Shown piece after piece: positions 8,497 to 16,137 of a stretch of DNA of 64,000 nt. The stretch spans positions 992,001 to 1,056,000 of the forward strand of contig NZ_CP107567.1 in NCBI RefSeq assembly GCF_025854275.1, written 5' to 3'. Source of the stretch: Streptomyces peucetius. GTDB taxonomy: Bacteria > Actinomycetota > Actinomycetes > Streptomycetales > Streptomycetaceae. The notes beneath the pieces are model-generated. The model made no database searches and was not told where the DNA came from. It worked only from the letters and a program-made list of their open reading frames with translations. The position numbers were made by a program, and so were the translations under genes. Each line of letters begins with the position of its first letter. Position 1 is the stretch's first letter.

Positions 8497-8596
8497 CGCG
8501 CCCGCCTCGGCGGCGGTGACGCCCCACCGGTTACGTCACGGCCGGTGACGCCGCCGAGGTGCCGCCGCCCGTGACGTCACGCGATGACGTACGGCC

Positions 8597-8947
8597 TCAC
8601 ATGTGGCGGTTGGCGTAGTGGCTCTCGATCTGCCGGATGTAGTCGGCGTCGTCCTCGTGCCTGCCGCTCTCGAACGGGGGCGAGTCCTTGACCTCGGCCT
8701 TCGTGCACGCCACCCGCACTGTTTCGGCTCCGGTGTCGATCTCCGAGACGAGCCCGGCGGGCAACAGCACACGCCGGCCGAGGATCCACGGTCCGGTGTC
8801 GACGACAAGATACGAACGGCCGACGTCCTCGGTGTGCTTGTCGATCTTCCCGATCGACCCGTCGGACGCCTCGACGGAGTACCCGACGAGCTGCGCCCCC
8901 GGTGCGTAACGGGCGGTCTCGGGATAGCCCCACATGTCGCCTGCCAT
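8597..8947 (-). CDS. PRC-barrel domain protein
   Basis: 116 residues. YSVEASDGSIGKIDKHTEDVGRSYLVVDTGPWILGRRVLLPAGLV is a typical PRC-barrel (beta-barrel fold of RimM and photosynthetic reaction-centre H subunits). It is followed by a charged helical tail. Start ATG 8947 has GGAGGAGG upstream. Actinobacterial stand-alone PRC proteins are often stress-related, but no partner is evident. A hairpin at 9003-9027 separates it from the upstream sortase gene. Downstream, 8520-8590 holds repeated GTGACG/CGTCAC motifs between convergent gene ends. Confidence 0.85.
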   Translation of the reverse strand: MAGDMWGYPETARYAPGAQLVGYSVEASDGSIGKIDKHTEDVGRSYLVVDTGPWILGRRVLLPAGLVSEIDTGAETVRVACTKAEVKDSPPFESGRHEDDADYIRQIESHYANRHM

Positions 8948-9002
8948 CGTCGCCTCCTCCTCTGTACGGGATCTTCCTGTCACATCGGCGCGGGTACCCG
9001 TG

Positions 9003-9027
9003 CTCCCTGCCCCGACACGGCAGGGAG
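9003..9027. terminator. Terminator after sortase F1
   Basis: CTCCCTGCC (9003-9011) pairs with GGCAGGGAG (9019-9027) over a 7-base loop, just downstream of the sortase stop on the minus strand. Confidence 0.6.
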
Positions 9028-9035
9028 GCGGTCCT

Positions 9036-9737
9036 TCACCCCTGCCGCGCCGCCACCATGTGCGCGAAGACCACCACGTTCTCCTTGTAGTCCTTCGCCT
9101 TCTTGTCGTACTCGCCTCCACAGGTGATCAGGCGCAGTTGCGGGTCCGGGGTGTCCGCGTAGACCCGCTCGTCGGGAAAGTCCGTCTTGCTGAAGCTCTC
9201 GACGGAGTCAACGGCGAAGGTGACGACCGAACCGTCCTCGCGCGCCACGTCCACCAGGGTCCCGGGCCCGACCGAACCGAGATGGATGAACACAGCGGGC
9301 CCGGTCCTCGTGTCGACATGACCGGCGACGATCGCCGTACCGGGCTCGCCCGGCGTCGCGCCCTCCCGGAACCAGCCGACGAGGTTGCTGTCGTTCGTCG
9401 GCGGCGAGTCGAGCCGTCCGGATGGACCGATGGACAGCGGCATGAACGGCGCGTCCACGGCGATCGAGCGGATGACCAGACGCGTCGGTTCCGCACGCGG
9501 CAGCGTCATACCGGCGGTCGCACCCGCGCCGACGGCGACGTCGGGTGCCGGCGAGGCGGGAGCCGCGATCACGGGCCGCGACAGAGGCTTGCCGTCCGAC
9601 GTGGTACCGAAGGAGTTGTAGATGAGCAGGATACCCAGCCCGACCGCGACAAGCGGCCAGAGCAAGGCACGCCCCGGTGAACGTTCGGTGGAAGGCTCCT
9701 CCGACTGCTGCTGATGCTGCTTCTGCTGTTGGACCAT
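9036..9737 (-). CDS. Class F sortase (first of two)
   Basis: 233 residues. A Gln-rich cytoplasmic N terminus is followed by one membrane helix (ALLWPLVAVGLGILLIY, about 24-40), a Pro/Ala linker and a sortase domain. The catalytic pair is His140 in IVAGHVDT and Cys206 in LRLITCGGEY. DAPFMPLSIGPSGRLDSPP and NLVGWFREGATPGEPG are class F hallmarks. The last strand reads YKENVVVFAH, with Lys where an Arg might be expected. It has its own upstream 53-bp block (9762-9814) that is also found before the repeat protein, suggesting coregulation. Likely an extracellular transpeptidase or protease. Confidence 0.92.
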   Translation of the reverse strand: MVQQQKQHQQQSEEPSTERSPGRALLWPLVAVGLGILLIYNSFGTTSDGKPLSRPVIAAPASPAPDVAVGAGATAGMTLPRAEPTRLVIRSIAVDAPFMPLSIGPSGRLDSPPTNDSNLVGWFREGATPGEPGTAIVAGHVDTRTGPAVFIHLGSVGPGTLVDVAREDGSVVTFAVDSVESFSKTDFPDERVYADTPDPQLRLITCGGEYDKKAKDYKENVVVFAHMVAARQG

Positions 9738-9761
9738 GGTGCGTGCCTTTCACCGCGACGA

Positions 9762-9814
9762 CATAGGGGCGACGTGATTCACCGTCAGCCTCTTCCCGGC
9801 GCCACACCACTCGG
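9762..9814 (-). promoter_or_regulatory. 53-bp conserved block upstream of sortase F1, putative promoter
   Basis: On the minus strand this block runs from CCGAGTGGTG to GGCTGACGGTGAATCACGTC and CGCCCCTATG. The same 53-base layout occurs at 12506-12558 before the repeat protein. TGACGG and TATGTC hexamers with 16-base spacing could be -35/-10 elements. Conserved spacing in otherwise diverged DNA argues for shared regulation. Confidence 0.55.
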
Positions 9815-9881
9815 GAGAGCGGCATACGGACGACGCTGTGCGTGAGACGAGTGACCCGACGGCACGGCAGCCGGCGAACCG

Positions 9882-10832
9882 TCAGGGAGCGCGCCTGCCG
9901 AGAACGGCGACCGCCGCGACGACCCGGTCCCAGAACCTCTCCACGTCCAGCTCGACAGCGACCCGTGCATTCACCGGCCGGTCCATGTGCCTGTGCAGGT
10001 CCACCACGGTCGCCCCGCGGGTGTACTGTCCGTGCAGCTCGACGACCACGTTCGCCTCGACGCAGCGCACGATCCCGGGATCGATCACCCGGGCCACGGC
10101 CACCGGGTCGTGCAGCGGAGGGGCGGCGAACCCCCACAGCCGGCGGTAGGCCGACGCGAAGTACGTCATCAACTCCACGCAGACACGTGACAGTCGTGTG
10201 TCGAGGCGCCCGAGGCGGTCCAGCACATCGGGAGTGGCGAGCGCCTGATGGGTCACGTCGAGACCGCACATCGTGACGGGGAGCCCGCTGTCGAGGACGA
10301 CGCCCGCGGCCTCCGGGTCGACATACATGTTGAACTCGGCGGCGGGTGTCCTGTTGCCCCGCCCGACGGAACCGCCCATGAGGACGATCTCGCTGATGTG
10401 CCGGGCACTGTCCGGATGGCGGGTCAGCAACAGCGCCACATTGGTCAGCGGCCCGGTGGGCACGAGCGTGACCGGCTCCGGATGCTCCGCCAGAACCCGG
10501 TGTATGAGGTCGACCGCGTGCTCGGGCACCACGTCCACGGTCGGCTCCGGGAAGCGCGGACCGTCCAGGCCCGAGTCCCCGTGGACATCGCCCGCGACCA
10601 GCAGCGGCTGGACGAGTGGCCGCGCACAGCCCGCGGCGATCGGCACTCCGGTGATGCCGGCGACGGTGCAGACCCGGCGGGCGTTGAGGGTCGTCCGCTC
10701 GAGGGTCTGGTTCCCCGCGACGGTGGTGATCGCCAGCAGGTCGATCGCCGGGTCCGCGGCGGCCAGCATGATGGCGATGGCGTCGTCGTGTCCGGGATCG
10801 CAGTCGAGGACGACGGGGACGGGCACGGTCAC
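9882..10832 (-). CDS. Inosine-uridine-type nucleoside hydrolase
   Basis: 316 residues. The calcium-binding N-terminal motif DCDPGHDDAIAIM (residues 9-21) defines the nucleoside hydrolase family, which cleaves ribonucleosides to base and ribose. ITTVAGN, VDVVPEHAVDLIHR, LVPTGPLTNVALLL and EFNMYVDPEAA are family blocks. No signal peptide, so it is cytoplasmic. It follows sortase F2 by only 27 bases and is likely cotranscribed with it. The link to a surface-protein locus is unexplained and may be incidental. Confidence 0.92.
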   Translation of the reverse strand: MTVPVPVVLDCDPGHDDAIAIMLAAADPAIDLLAITTVAGNQTLERTTLNARRVCTVAGITGVPIAAGCARPLVQPLLVAGDVHGDSGLDGPRFPEPTVDVVPEHAVDLIHRVLAEHPEPVTLVPTGPLTNVALLLTRHPDSARHISEIVLMGGSVGRGNRTPAAEFNMYVDPEAAGVVLDSGLPVTMCGLDVTHQALATPDVLDRLGRLDTRLSRVCVELMTYFASAYRRLWGFAAPPLHDPVAVARVIDPGIVRCVEANVVVELHGQYTRGATVVDLHRHMDRPVNARVAVELDVERFWDRVVAAVAVLGRRAP

Positions 10833-10859
10833 GGCACCTTCCGATCGCGGGGCGCGGAA

Positions 10860-11570
10860 TCACTTCGGGGCAACGAGGTGGGCGAAGACCACCAGGTTCT
10901 CGGTGTAGTCCTTCGCCTTGCGGTCGTAACTGCCACTGCAGGTGATGAGCCGCACCTGGGCGTCCGGCGTGTCCGCGTAGACCCGCTCGTTCGGGAAAGC
11001 GCCCTTGTGGAAGCTCTCGAGCGAGTCGACGACGAAGGTCGCCGTCGTGCCGTCCTTGCGCCGGACGTGGAATCGGTGGCCCGGCTCGAGTTCGCTCAGC
11101 TCCGCGAAGACGGCGGGCGAGGTAACGGTGTCGACGTGACCGGCGATGATGCTGGTGCCGCGTTCGCCCGGGGACACGCCGGCGGCGAACCAGCCGACGA
11201 GATTCACATCGTCCGCGGGCGGTGCGTCCAGCGCACCGGACGGCCCGATGGCCAGATCGGTGAAGGGCGCGTCGACCCCGATCTGTGGAATGACCAGCCG
11301 TGTCGGGGCCGAACGCGGCAGTGCGGGGTCCGGCGGGGCGGACGGCTTCGACGGCTTCGACGCGTCGGCGGGTCCGGCCACCGGCGCGGGCGCGGTGGGC
11401 CGAGGCCCGTCACCGGCCTTACCCGGAGCCGAGGCGGGTTCCGCCAGGGTGTTGACCAGAGTCAGTGCCAGTACGGCCAGTGCCAGCAATCCCAGCAACC
11501 ACGGCACCACACGACGAGGCACGCCGGTGATCCACGACGATCCTGACGCGTTGGGCGAACGAACAGTCAT
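10860..11570 (-). CDS. Class F sortase (second of two)
   Basis: 236 residues from ATG 11570; an in-frame start at 11639 would place the coding region across the hairpin at 11605-11632. One membrane helix (VVPWLLGLLALAVLALTLV) and a long Pro/Ala/Lys linker precede the sortase domain. The catalytic residues are His145 (IIAGHVDT) and Cys211 (VRLITCSGSY). It is clearly homologous to sortase F1 (APFTDLAIGPSGALDAPP, RVYADTPDAQVRLITC). It lies directly downstream of the repeat protein, beyond a strong hairpin, suggesting attenuated coexpression with that putative substrate. Confidence 0.92.
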   Translation of the reverse strand: MTVRSPNASGSSWITGVPRRVVPWLLGLLALAVLALTLVNTLAEPASAPGKAGDGPRPTAPAPVAGPADASKPSKPSAPPDPALPRSAPTRLVIPQIGVDAPFTDLAIGPSGALDAPPADDVNLVGWFAAGVSPGERGTSIIAGHVDTVTSPAVFAELSELEPGHRFHVRRKDGTTATFVVDSLESFHKGAFPNERVYADTPDAQVRLITCSGSYDRKAKDYTENLVVFAHLVAPK

Positions 11571-11604
11571 GCGGCCAGTCCTTTGCACCTTGCTGTCGAA
11601 ACTG

Positions 11605-11632
11605 CGGCCGCTGCCTGTGCAGGCAGCGGCCG
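11605..11632. terminator. Perfect hairpin between repeat-protein gene and sortase F2
   Basis: CGGCCGCTGCCTG (11605-11617) and CAGGCAGCGGCCG (11620-11632) form a perfect 13-bp stem with a 2-base loop. It is 28 bases after the repeat-protein stop and 34 bases before the sortase start. A partial terminator here would give high substrate and low enzyme expression. Confidence 0.65.
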
Positions 11633-11660
11633 TAGTCATGTCACTGTGAAGGGCGCGCGA

Positions 11661-12449
11661 TCAGGCCGCGGAGCCGTTCGCGTTACGCCGGCGCAGCATG
11701 TAGGCACCCGCGCCCAGGCCGCCGAGGAGGATCAGGCTCCCCGCCGCCATGCCGCTGCCCGAGGAGGCCAGGCCGCCGCCACCGGTGTGCATGCCGCCGC
11801 TGGGCTTCTCGCCCTTCCAGCCCTCCGACTTCTCGTACCCACCCGACTCGGACTTGCCGGACTCGTCCTTCTCCCAGTCGTCGTTGGTGAGCGAGGAGAG
11901 CGCACCGCCACCGGTGTGCATACCACCGTACGGCTTGTCGCCCTTGTGCTCGTAGTCCTTGTCGCCCTTGTGCTCGTAGTCCTTGTCGCCCTTGTCCTTG
12001 TCCTTGTCGTCCTTGTCGTCCTTGTCCCAGTCGTTGGCGACCGAAGCCAGAGCACCGCCACCGGTGTGCATACCACCGTGCGGCTTGTCGCCCTTGTGCT
12101 CGTAGTCCTTGTCGCCCTTGTCCTCGTAGTCCTTGTCGCCCTTGTCCTTGTCCTTGTCGTCCTTGTCGTCCTTGTCGTCCTTGTCCCAGTCGTTGGCGAC
12201 CGAAGCCAGAGCACCGCCACCGGTGTGCATACCACCGTGCGGCTTGTCGCCCTTGTGCTCGTAGTCCTTGTCGCCCTTGTCCTTGTCCTTGTCGTCCTTG
12301 TTCCAGTCGGACTTGTCCTTGTGCTCGCTGCTGTACGAGGAGTCGTCCTTGTCCGACTCGGCGACGGCCAGGGCGTAGGCGCCGGGCGCGGCGATGACGA
12401 GCGCGGCCGTTGCTGTGGCCGAGGCGAGCAGAATGCGGGCAGAGCGCAT
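11661..12449 (-). CDS. Secreted repetitive polyampholyte with sorting-signal-like C terminus, candidate sortase F substrate
   Basis: 262 residues. Signal peptide with likely cleavage near AYALA, then blocks very rich in alternating Lys and Asp (DKDDKDKDKGDKDYEHKGDK). Four copies of GGMHTGGG occur at residues 72-79, 125-132, 175-182 and 218-225, each after a KP dipeptide. The C terminus has a hydrophobic helix (about 234-251, GMAAGSLILLGGLGAGAYML) followed by RRRNANG, the layout of a cell-wall sorting signal. A Thr-Gly pair (MHTGG) stands where LPxTG/LAxTG would be, but Leu-Pro is missing. Genes for two sortases lie directly downstream. Ribosome site AAAGGA upstream of ATG 12449. The role as substrate is inferred from layout and context. 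Confidence 0.85.
   Translation of the reverse strand: MRSARILLASATATAALVIAAPGAYALAVAESDKDDSSYSSEHKDKSDWNKDDKDKDKGDKDYEHKGDKPHGGMHTGGGALASVANDWDKDDKDDKDDKDKDKGDKDYEDKGDKDYEHKGDKPHGGMHTGGGALASVANDWDKDDKDDKDKDKGDKDYEHKGDKDYEHKGDKPYGGMHTGGGALSSLTNDDWEKDESGKSESGGYEKSEGWKGEKPSGGMHTGGGGLASSGSGMAAGSLILLGGLGAGAYMLRRRNANGSAA
11911..12330 (-). repeat. Long in-frame tandem repeats inside the polyampholyte gene
   Basis: CCGGTGTGCA recurs at 11782, 11911, 12061 and 12220, i.e. unit lengths of 129, 150 and 159 bases. The 150- and 159-base units are nearly identical and differ by a 9-base (three-codon) insertion. Within units, TTGTCC/TTGTCG hexamers repeat. Such DNA is prone to copy-number change. Confidence 0.85.
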
Positions 12450-12505
12450 TGCGAGATCCTTTCGTCGCGACTACGTCGGCTGACATACCGTCGGCTCGTG
12501 GGGGC

Positions 12506-12558
12506 CGTAGCGGCGACATGATCCACCGTCAGCCCGTCGCGCTCCGCTCACCACTCGG
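12506..12558 (-). promoter_or_regulatory. 53-bp conserved block upstream of the repeat protein, putative promoter
   Basis: Same length and order as 9762-9814: CCGAGTGGTG, then GGCTGACGGTGGATCATGTC, then CGCCGCTACG. It lies 57-109 bases before the repeat-protein start. Possible -35 TGACGG and -10 TACGGC with 16-base spacing. Confidence 0.55.
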
Positions 12559-12781
12559 ATTGGTTCTTGCGTGGACAGCCGTCACTCCATCAGTTCCCGA
12601 CCGCGCCACTCCACTTCGCCGCGCCACGCCGATCTGCCAGCGCTGTTGAGCTTTCGGCACCCTCCGTCGGCCCTCGCGCGCCGAGAGTGACGAAGAAAGT
12701 GCGGGCTTGGTACGGGCGGGTGAGGCCAGTGACGGCGGCCGGGCGTGGCGGCGTACGCCGACGACGGCGCACACTGGGTCC

Positions 12782-13093
12782 ATGGGTGAGTACCAGGGCG
12801 AGGTGACGGTGATCGCCGACGGTGTCGAGTACCCGGCAACGGCGGACCTGCGGTCATGGGGCGAGCAGGACGAGGCGAAGTCGTCCCTCCCGCCGGAGGA
12901 GGCGCCGGGGCTGACCGACTGGAACGGCAAGATCGACATCGATGCCGGCGAGGACGGAGCCTGGAACGTCATGGACGCGGAGGCGCACCGACTGCGGATG
13001 CCGGACGGCCGGACGGGCGGCTTCGTGGTGAGCCGTCGCTACTTCGGCACCGGGATCCTGCTGATCACAGGCAGTGGCGACCCGCCGTTCTGA
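12782..13093 (+). CDS. Hypothetical protein, beta-rich, about 100 residues
   Basis: 103 residues from ATG 12782; the frame is open to 12707 but that stretch is promoter-like. The sequence begins YQGEVTVIADGVEYPATADL and ends RRYFGTGILLITGSGDPPF, suggesting a small beta-barrel. It recalls DUF4873-type proteins but I cannot confirm membership. No signal peptide. The SDR gene follows 32 bases after its stop and may share its transcript. Confidence 0.65.
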   Translation: MGEYQGEVTVIADGVEYPATADLRSWGEQDEAKSSLPPEEAPGLTDWNGKIDIDAGEDGAWNVMDAEAHRLRMPDGRTGGFVVSRRYFGTGILLITGSGDPPF

Positions 13094-13125
13094 GGGGTGC
13101 GCCAGTCGTACGGAGGAGTCGTTCG

Positions 13126-14013
13126 ATGACAACCACAGGGAGCACGTTGCACGGCCGTACCGCCGTGGTGACCGGGGCGGCACGCGGCGTGGGCGAGGCG
13201 ATGGCCCGGGAGCTGGCGGCCCGCGGTGCCAGGGTGGCCCTGCTGGGCCTCGAGGAGGAGCGGCTGACCCGGGTCGGGGACTCACTGCCGGGGGAGACGT
13301 GGTGCTGCGTGGTCGACGTCTCGGACGACGCCGGGATGGCGCGCGCGGCCGCTGAGGTCCGCAGGCGCCTCGGGCCCCCGTCCGTGGTCGTCGCCAACGC
13401 CGGTGTGGCGGAGGGCGGACCGTTCGCGGAGTCGGACCCCGCAACCTGGCGCCGGGTGGTCGAGGTGAACCTGGTCGGCAGTGCCGTCACGGCGCGGTCG
13501 TTCCTCCCGGACCTGTTCGAGACCCAGGGGTACTTCCTCCAGGTCGCGTCGCTGGCCTCCATCGGCGCGGCCCCCATGATGAGCGCCTACTGCGCGTCGA
13601 AGGCGGGGGTGGAGTCCTTCGCCCACTCGCTGCGGGCCGAGGTCGCCCATCGTCGGGTGGAAGTGGGTATCGCCTACATCAACTGGACCGAGACCGACAT
13701 GATCCGGGACGCCGACGCGTACGCGGCGCTGCGGGAACTGCGCGGGCACATGCCGCCGCCGGCACGCAAGGTGCATCCCGTCGATCACGTGGCCGACCGG
13801 CTGGTCACGGCGATCGAACGGCGCAGGCCCGCCGTCTACCTGCCCCGCTGGCTGCGGGCGACCCAGCCCGTGCGGGCCGCGATTCCGCCGGTCGTGACGC
13901 GGCTGTCCCGGCGGGAGCTTCCCCGGCTCGGGGCCGACCGGTTCGAGCCCACGGGTCTTCTCGGCGACGGTGGACGGGCGGGCCTCACGGGCACCCGGGG
14001 AGCGCCCCGCTGA
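13126..14013 (+). CDS. Short-chain dehydrogenase/reductase
   Basis: 295 residues from ATG 13126 with GGAGGAG upstream. TGAARGVGEAMAREL is the NAD(P)-binding Gly motif, NAG (VVVANAGVAEGG) is present, and the catalytic Ser-Tyr-Lys set is seen as VASLASIGAAPMMSAYCASKAG. About 45 C-terminal residues (RATQPVRAAIPPVVTRLSRRE...) extend beyond the core, as in SDRs fused to a basic tail. Substrate unknown. Confidence 0.92.
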   Translation: MTTTGSTLHGRTAVVTGAARGVGEAMARELAARGARVALLGLEEERLTRVGDSLPGETWCCVVDVSDDAGMARAAAEVRRRLGPPSVVVANAGVAEGGPFAESDPATWRRVVEVNLVGSAVTARSFLPDLFETQGYFLQVASLASIGAAPMMSAYCASKAGVESFAHSLRAEVAHRRVEVGIAYINWTETDMIRDADAYAALRELRGHMPPPARKVHPVDHVADRLVTAIERRRPAVYLPRWLRATQPVRAAIPPVVTRLSRRELPRLGADRFEPTGLLGDGGRAGLTGTRGAPR

Positions 14014-14200
14014 GCCGTGCGTACGGCGGCGCCGGCCGTCATCCGGCCGAGGGGTGAACCTGTCAGCCCGACGTGTCCGGGCGAGCCCGGCCGAGGCGCC
14101 CCCATTGCGATGAGTTCGGGCCGGGTCGCGAGTCTCTTCTGGTGACCGCCGTAGAACGTCGTACGACACGGCCCGGCACGAGACACCACCGGAGGACACC

Positions 14201-15017
14201 ATGACGACCACGCCGGACGACCCGACCACCGCGCTGCCCGGCCGCCCGCCCGTGGTCGATCCGGCCACCTGGCGTAGCGCCCGTGACGAACTGCTGGTCC
14301 GCGAGAAGGCCCACACCCGCGAGGGCGACGCCATCGCCGCGGCCCGCCGCCGGCTGCCGATGGTGGAGTTCGACGGGACGGTCGAGGTCGTCGGACCAGA
14401 CGGCCCTGTCCCGTTCCTGGATTTGTTCCAGGGACGCGACGAGCTCGTGGTCTACAAGCACATGTGGTACGACGGCGCGCCGCACCAGGGGCAGTGCGAG
14501 GGCTGCATGACCACCGCCTGGCACATGAAGGACGCCGTCTACCTCAACGCCCGCGGCGTCTCGTTCGCCGTCCTGACCACGGGCCGTTGGGACGAGGTGG
14601 CCTCCTACGTCGAGTTCATGGGCTACACCCAGCCCTGGTACTCGGTGCGCGACGTGGACCCGCCGGTCGGCGGCAGCATGGGTCACATCACCTGCTTCCT
14701 GCGCGACGGCGACCGCGTGTTCCTCACCTACTCCACGACGGGCCGTGGCAACGAGCCCGTCAACGGGGTCCCTCGGCCTGCTCGACATGACGCCCTACGG
14801 CCGCCGTGAGGCGTGGGAGGACAACCCCGAGGGCCGGCCCGAGGCCCCTCAGGCCGACTCGCCGGTCGGTGGACACGGCTCGCCGATCTGCTGGTACTGG
14901 CGCTCGGACGCCGACGGGAACGCCACCTGGGGCCCGACCAGCCGCCCCGTGCCGCAGTGGACCCGCCCCGGCGCGACCCCCGTGGAGACCCTCGGCCGGC
15001 GCGGCCACCACCACTGA
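14201..15017 (+). pseudogene. DUF899 family (thioredoxin-like) protein, apparent frameshift
   Basis: The first frame (14201-14809) encodes residues typical of DUF899: VDPATWRSARDELLVREKAHTREGDAIAAARRRLP, HMWYDGAPHQGQCEGCMTT, and STTGRGNEPVNG. At a GGGG run (14765-14768) the family sequence switches frame: GSLGLLDMTPYGRREAWEDN...CWYWRSDADGNATWGPTSRPVPQW continues in the other frame to 15017. Removing one G would give one protein of about 271 residues. It is either a true frameshift mutation or a sequencing error in a G run. DUF899 proteins have a thioredoxin-like fold and no firmly known reaction. Confidence 0.85.
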
Positions 15018-15051
15018 CGCGCCCTCAGCGAGGTGCCGGACGCCGTTCTCC

Positions 15052-15225
15052 TCAGCCGTCCTTGTCCTGAGCCGACTCCTGGATCTCCTGGTTCGGCAGC
15101 AGAGCGTCCGCCGCCTCGCTGTCCTTCTCCACGTCCCTGCCGAGCCGCGTTCCGGCCTCCTCCATTTCGCGGATGACCTCGTCGGCTGCCGTGTCCGTCT
15201 CCGCTCGGCGCTCGTTCCCGCCCAC
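15052..15225 (-). CDS. Small acidic hydrophilic protein
   Basis: 57 residues from GTG 15225, preceded by AAGGAGG. Sequence NERRAETDTAADEVIREMEEAGTRLGRDVEKDSEAADALLPNQEIQESAQDKDG is charged, helical and cysteine-free. Convergent with the DUF899 gene. No known domain recognised. Confidence 0.6.
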   Translation of the reverse strand: MGGNERRAETDTAADEVIREMEEAGTRLGRDVEKDSEAADALLPNQEIQESAQDKDG

Positions 15226-15443
15226 CGGGCCTCCTTCTTTCCGGTCGGGCCCGCGTCTTCCGCGGGCCGGTCTTCTGCTGGGCGCCCCCGCGTCCACGGG
15301 CACGGCAGATCCCGCGCCCGGGCGGAGCCCACCGCGCGAGTGCCCCGAGGCACGGCTTCCGAACCGTCAGCCGCGCCCACGGCGACAACAGCCAGTTTGA
15401 ACGGAATTGCGCAGGGCACCCGCGAGCACTGGAGGTGATCAGG

Positions 15444-15698
15444 ATGCCTGAGCCCGGCAGCAAGGAGTACGACACGCGACGGGCCAGGAAGCGCAAGGAC
15501 GCCGAGAGCGCCGGCGTGCCGGACAGTCACGCCAACGACGAAGCCAACGCGTCGCTCCAGGAAGTCGCGCACTGGCGCAGTCAGGGCCCCCGAACCGAGC
15601 GCGGTCGTGCCCCAAGGGGGACCGCGAGCAAAGCGGCGACTGAGCCCGGCGCGCACCCGAAGGCCGCGAAACCGGAATCCGGAGGGACATTCCGATGA
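15444..15698 (+). CDS. Small basic hydrophilic protein
   Basis: 84 residues from ATG 15444 (GGAGGT 8 bases upstream; a GTG at 15435 overlaps that ribosome site). Starts MPEPGSKEYDTRRARKRKDAESAGVPDSHANDEANASLQEV. Low complexity and likely disordered. Its last codons overlap the start of the next gene (ATGA), so the two are translationally coupled. Confidence 0.65.
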   Translation: MPEPGSKEYDTRRARKRKDAESAGVPDSHANDEANASLQEVAHWRSQGPRTERGRAPRGTASKAATEPGAHPKAAKPESGGTFR

Positions 15699-16060
15699 CC
15701 GGCGAAGACGCCTCGAACACGCAGGTCCCGCGCCATGACGCGCTGCCGCTTCCCGACTACGACCACCTGCCGATCGAGGCCGTGCGGCAGCGGATCCGTG
15801 CGCTTTCCAGGGACGAACTCCAGCAGGTTCTCGCGTACGAGAAGGGCCACGCCGGCCGGCTGCTCGTGATGCAGACCATGGAGGCGAGACTGCAGGAACT
15901 GGCGGACGGCGGCAGCCCGGCGCAAGGCTCGCCCGACGCTGTCGCACCCGAACGGGCACAGGGAGCGAGCGGCGGATCGAAGATCTCACCGGAGACGGCG
16001 GGCCCGCCCGTGAACCCACCGTCGCACGGCACACCGCAGAACCCGGCGCAGCCTCGTTGA
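15695..16060 (+). CDS. Hypothetical protein with a small helical domain (DUF8129-like)
   Basis: 121 residues, overlapping the preceding stop by four bases. Residues about 19-70 (LPDYDHLPIEAVRQRIRALSRDELQQVLAYEKGHAGRLLVMQTMEARLQEL) resemble the short helical domain found in many actinobacterial small proteins (DUF8129). The C-terminal half is Pro/Ser/Gly-rich and likely disordered. Function unknown. Confidence 0.7.
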   Translation: MTGEDASNTQVPRHDALPLPDYDHLPIEAVRQRIRALSRDELQQVLAYEKGHAGRLLVMQTMEARLQELADGGSPAQGSPDAVAPERAQGASGGSKISPETAGPPVNPPSHGTPQNPAQPR

Positions 16061-16137
16061 ACGGGTGCGCCCGGCGGTGGACGGACGCCTACTGCGGGCG
16101 CGTGCGGTGAAGCGATTCCATCAAGGAGGAGGAAGTC

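Noticed and set aside
11900..12330. Possible CRISPR array because of regular repeats
   Set aside because: The units are 129-159 bases, in frame with one protein, not separated by unique spacers, and no cas genes are present.
11583..12521. Plus-strand frame with long Val/Leu runs resembling a membrane protein
   Set aside because: It is the antisense of the Lys/Asp repeat region, which reads as Val/Leu in that frame. The minus-strand gene has a signal peptide, ribosome site and sorting-like tail.
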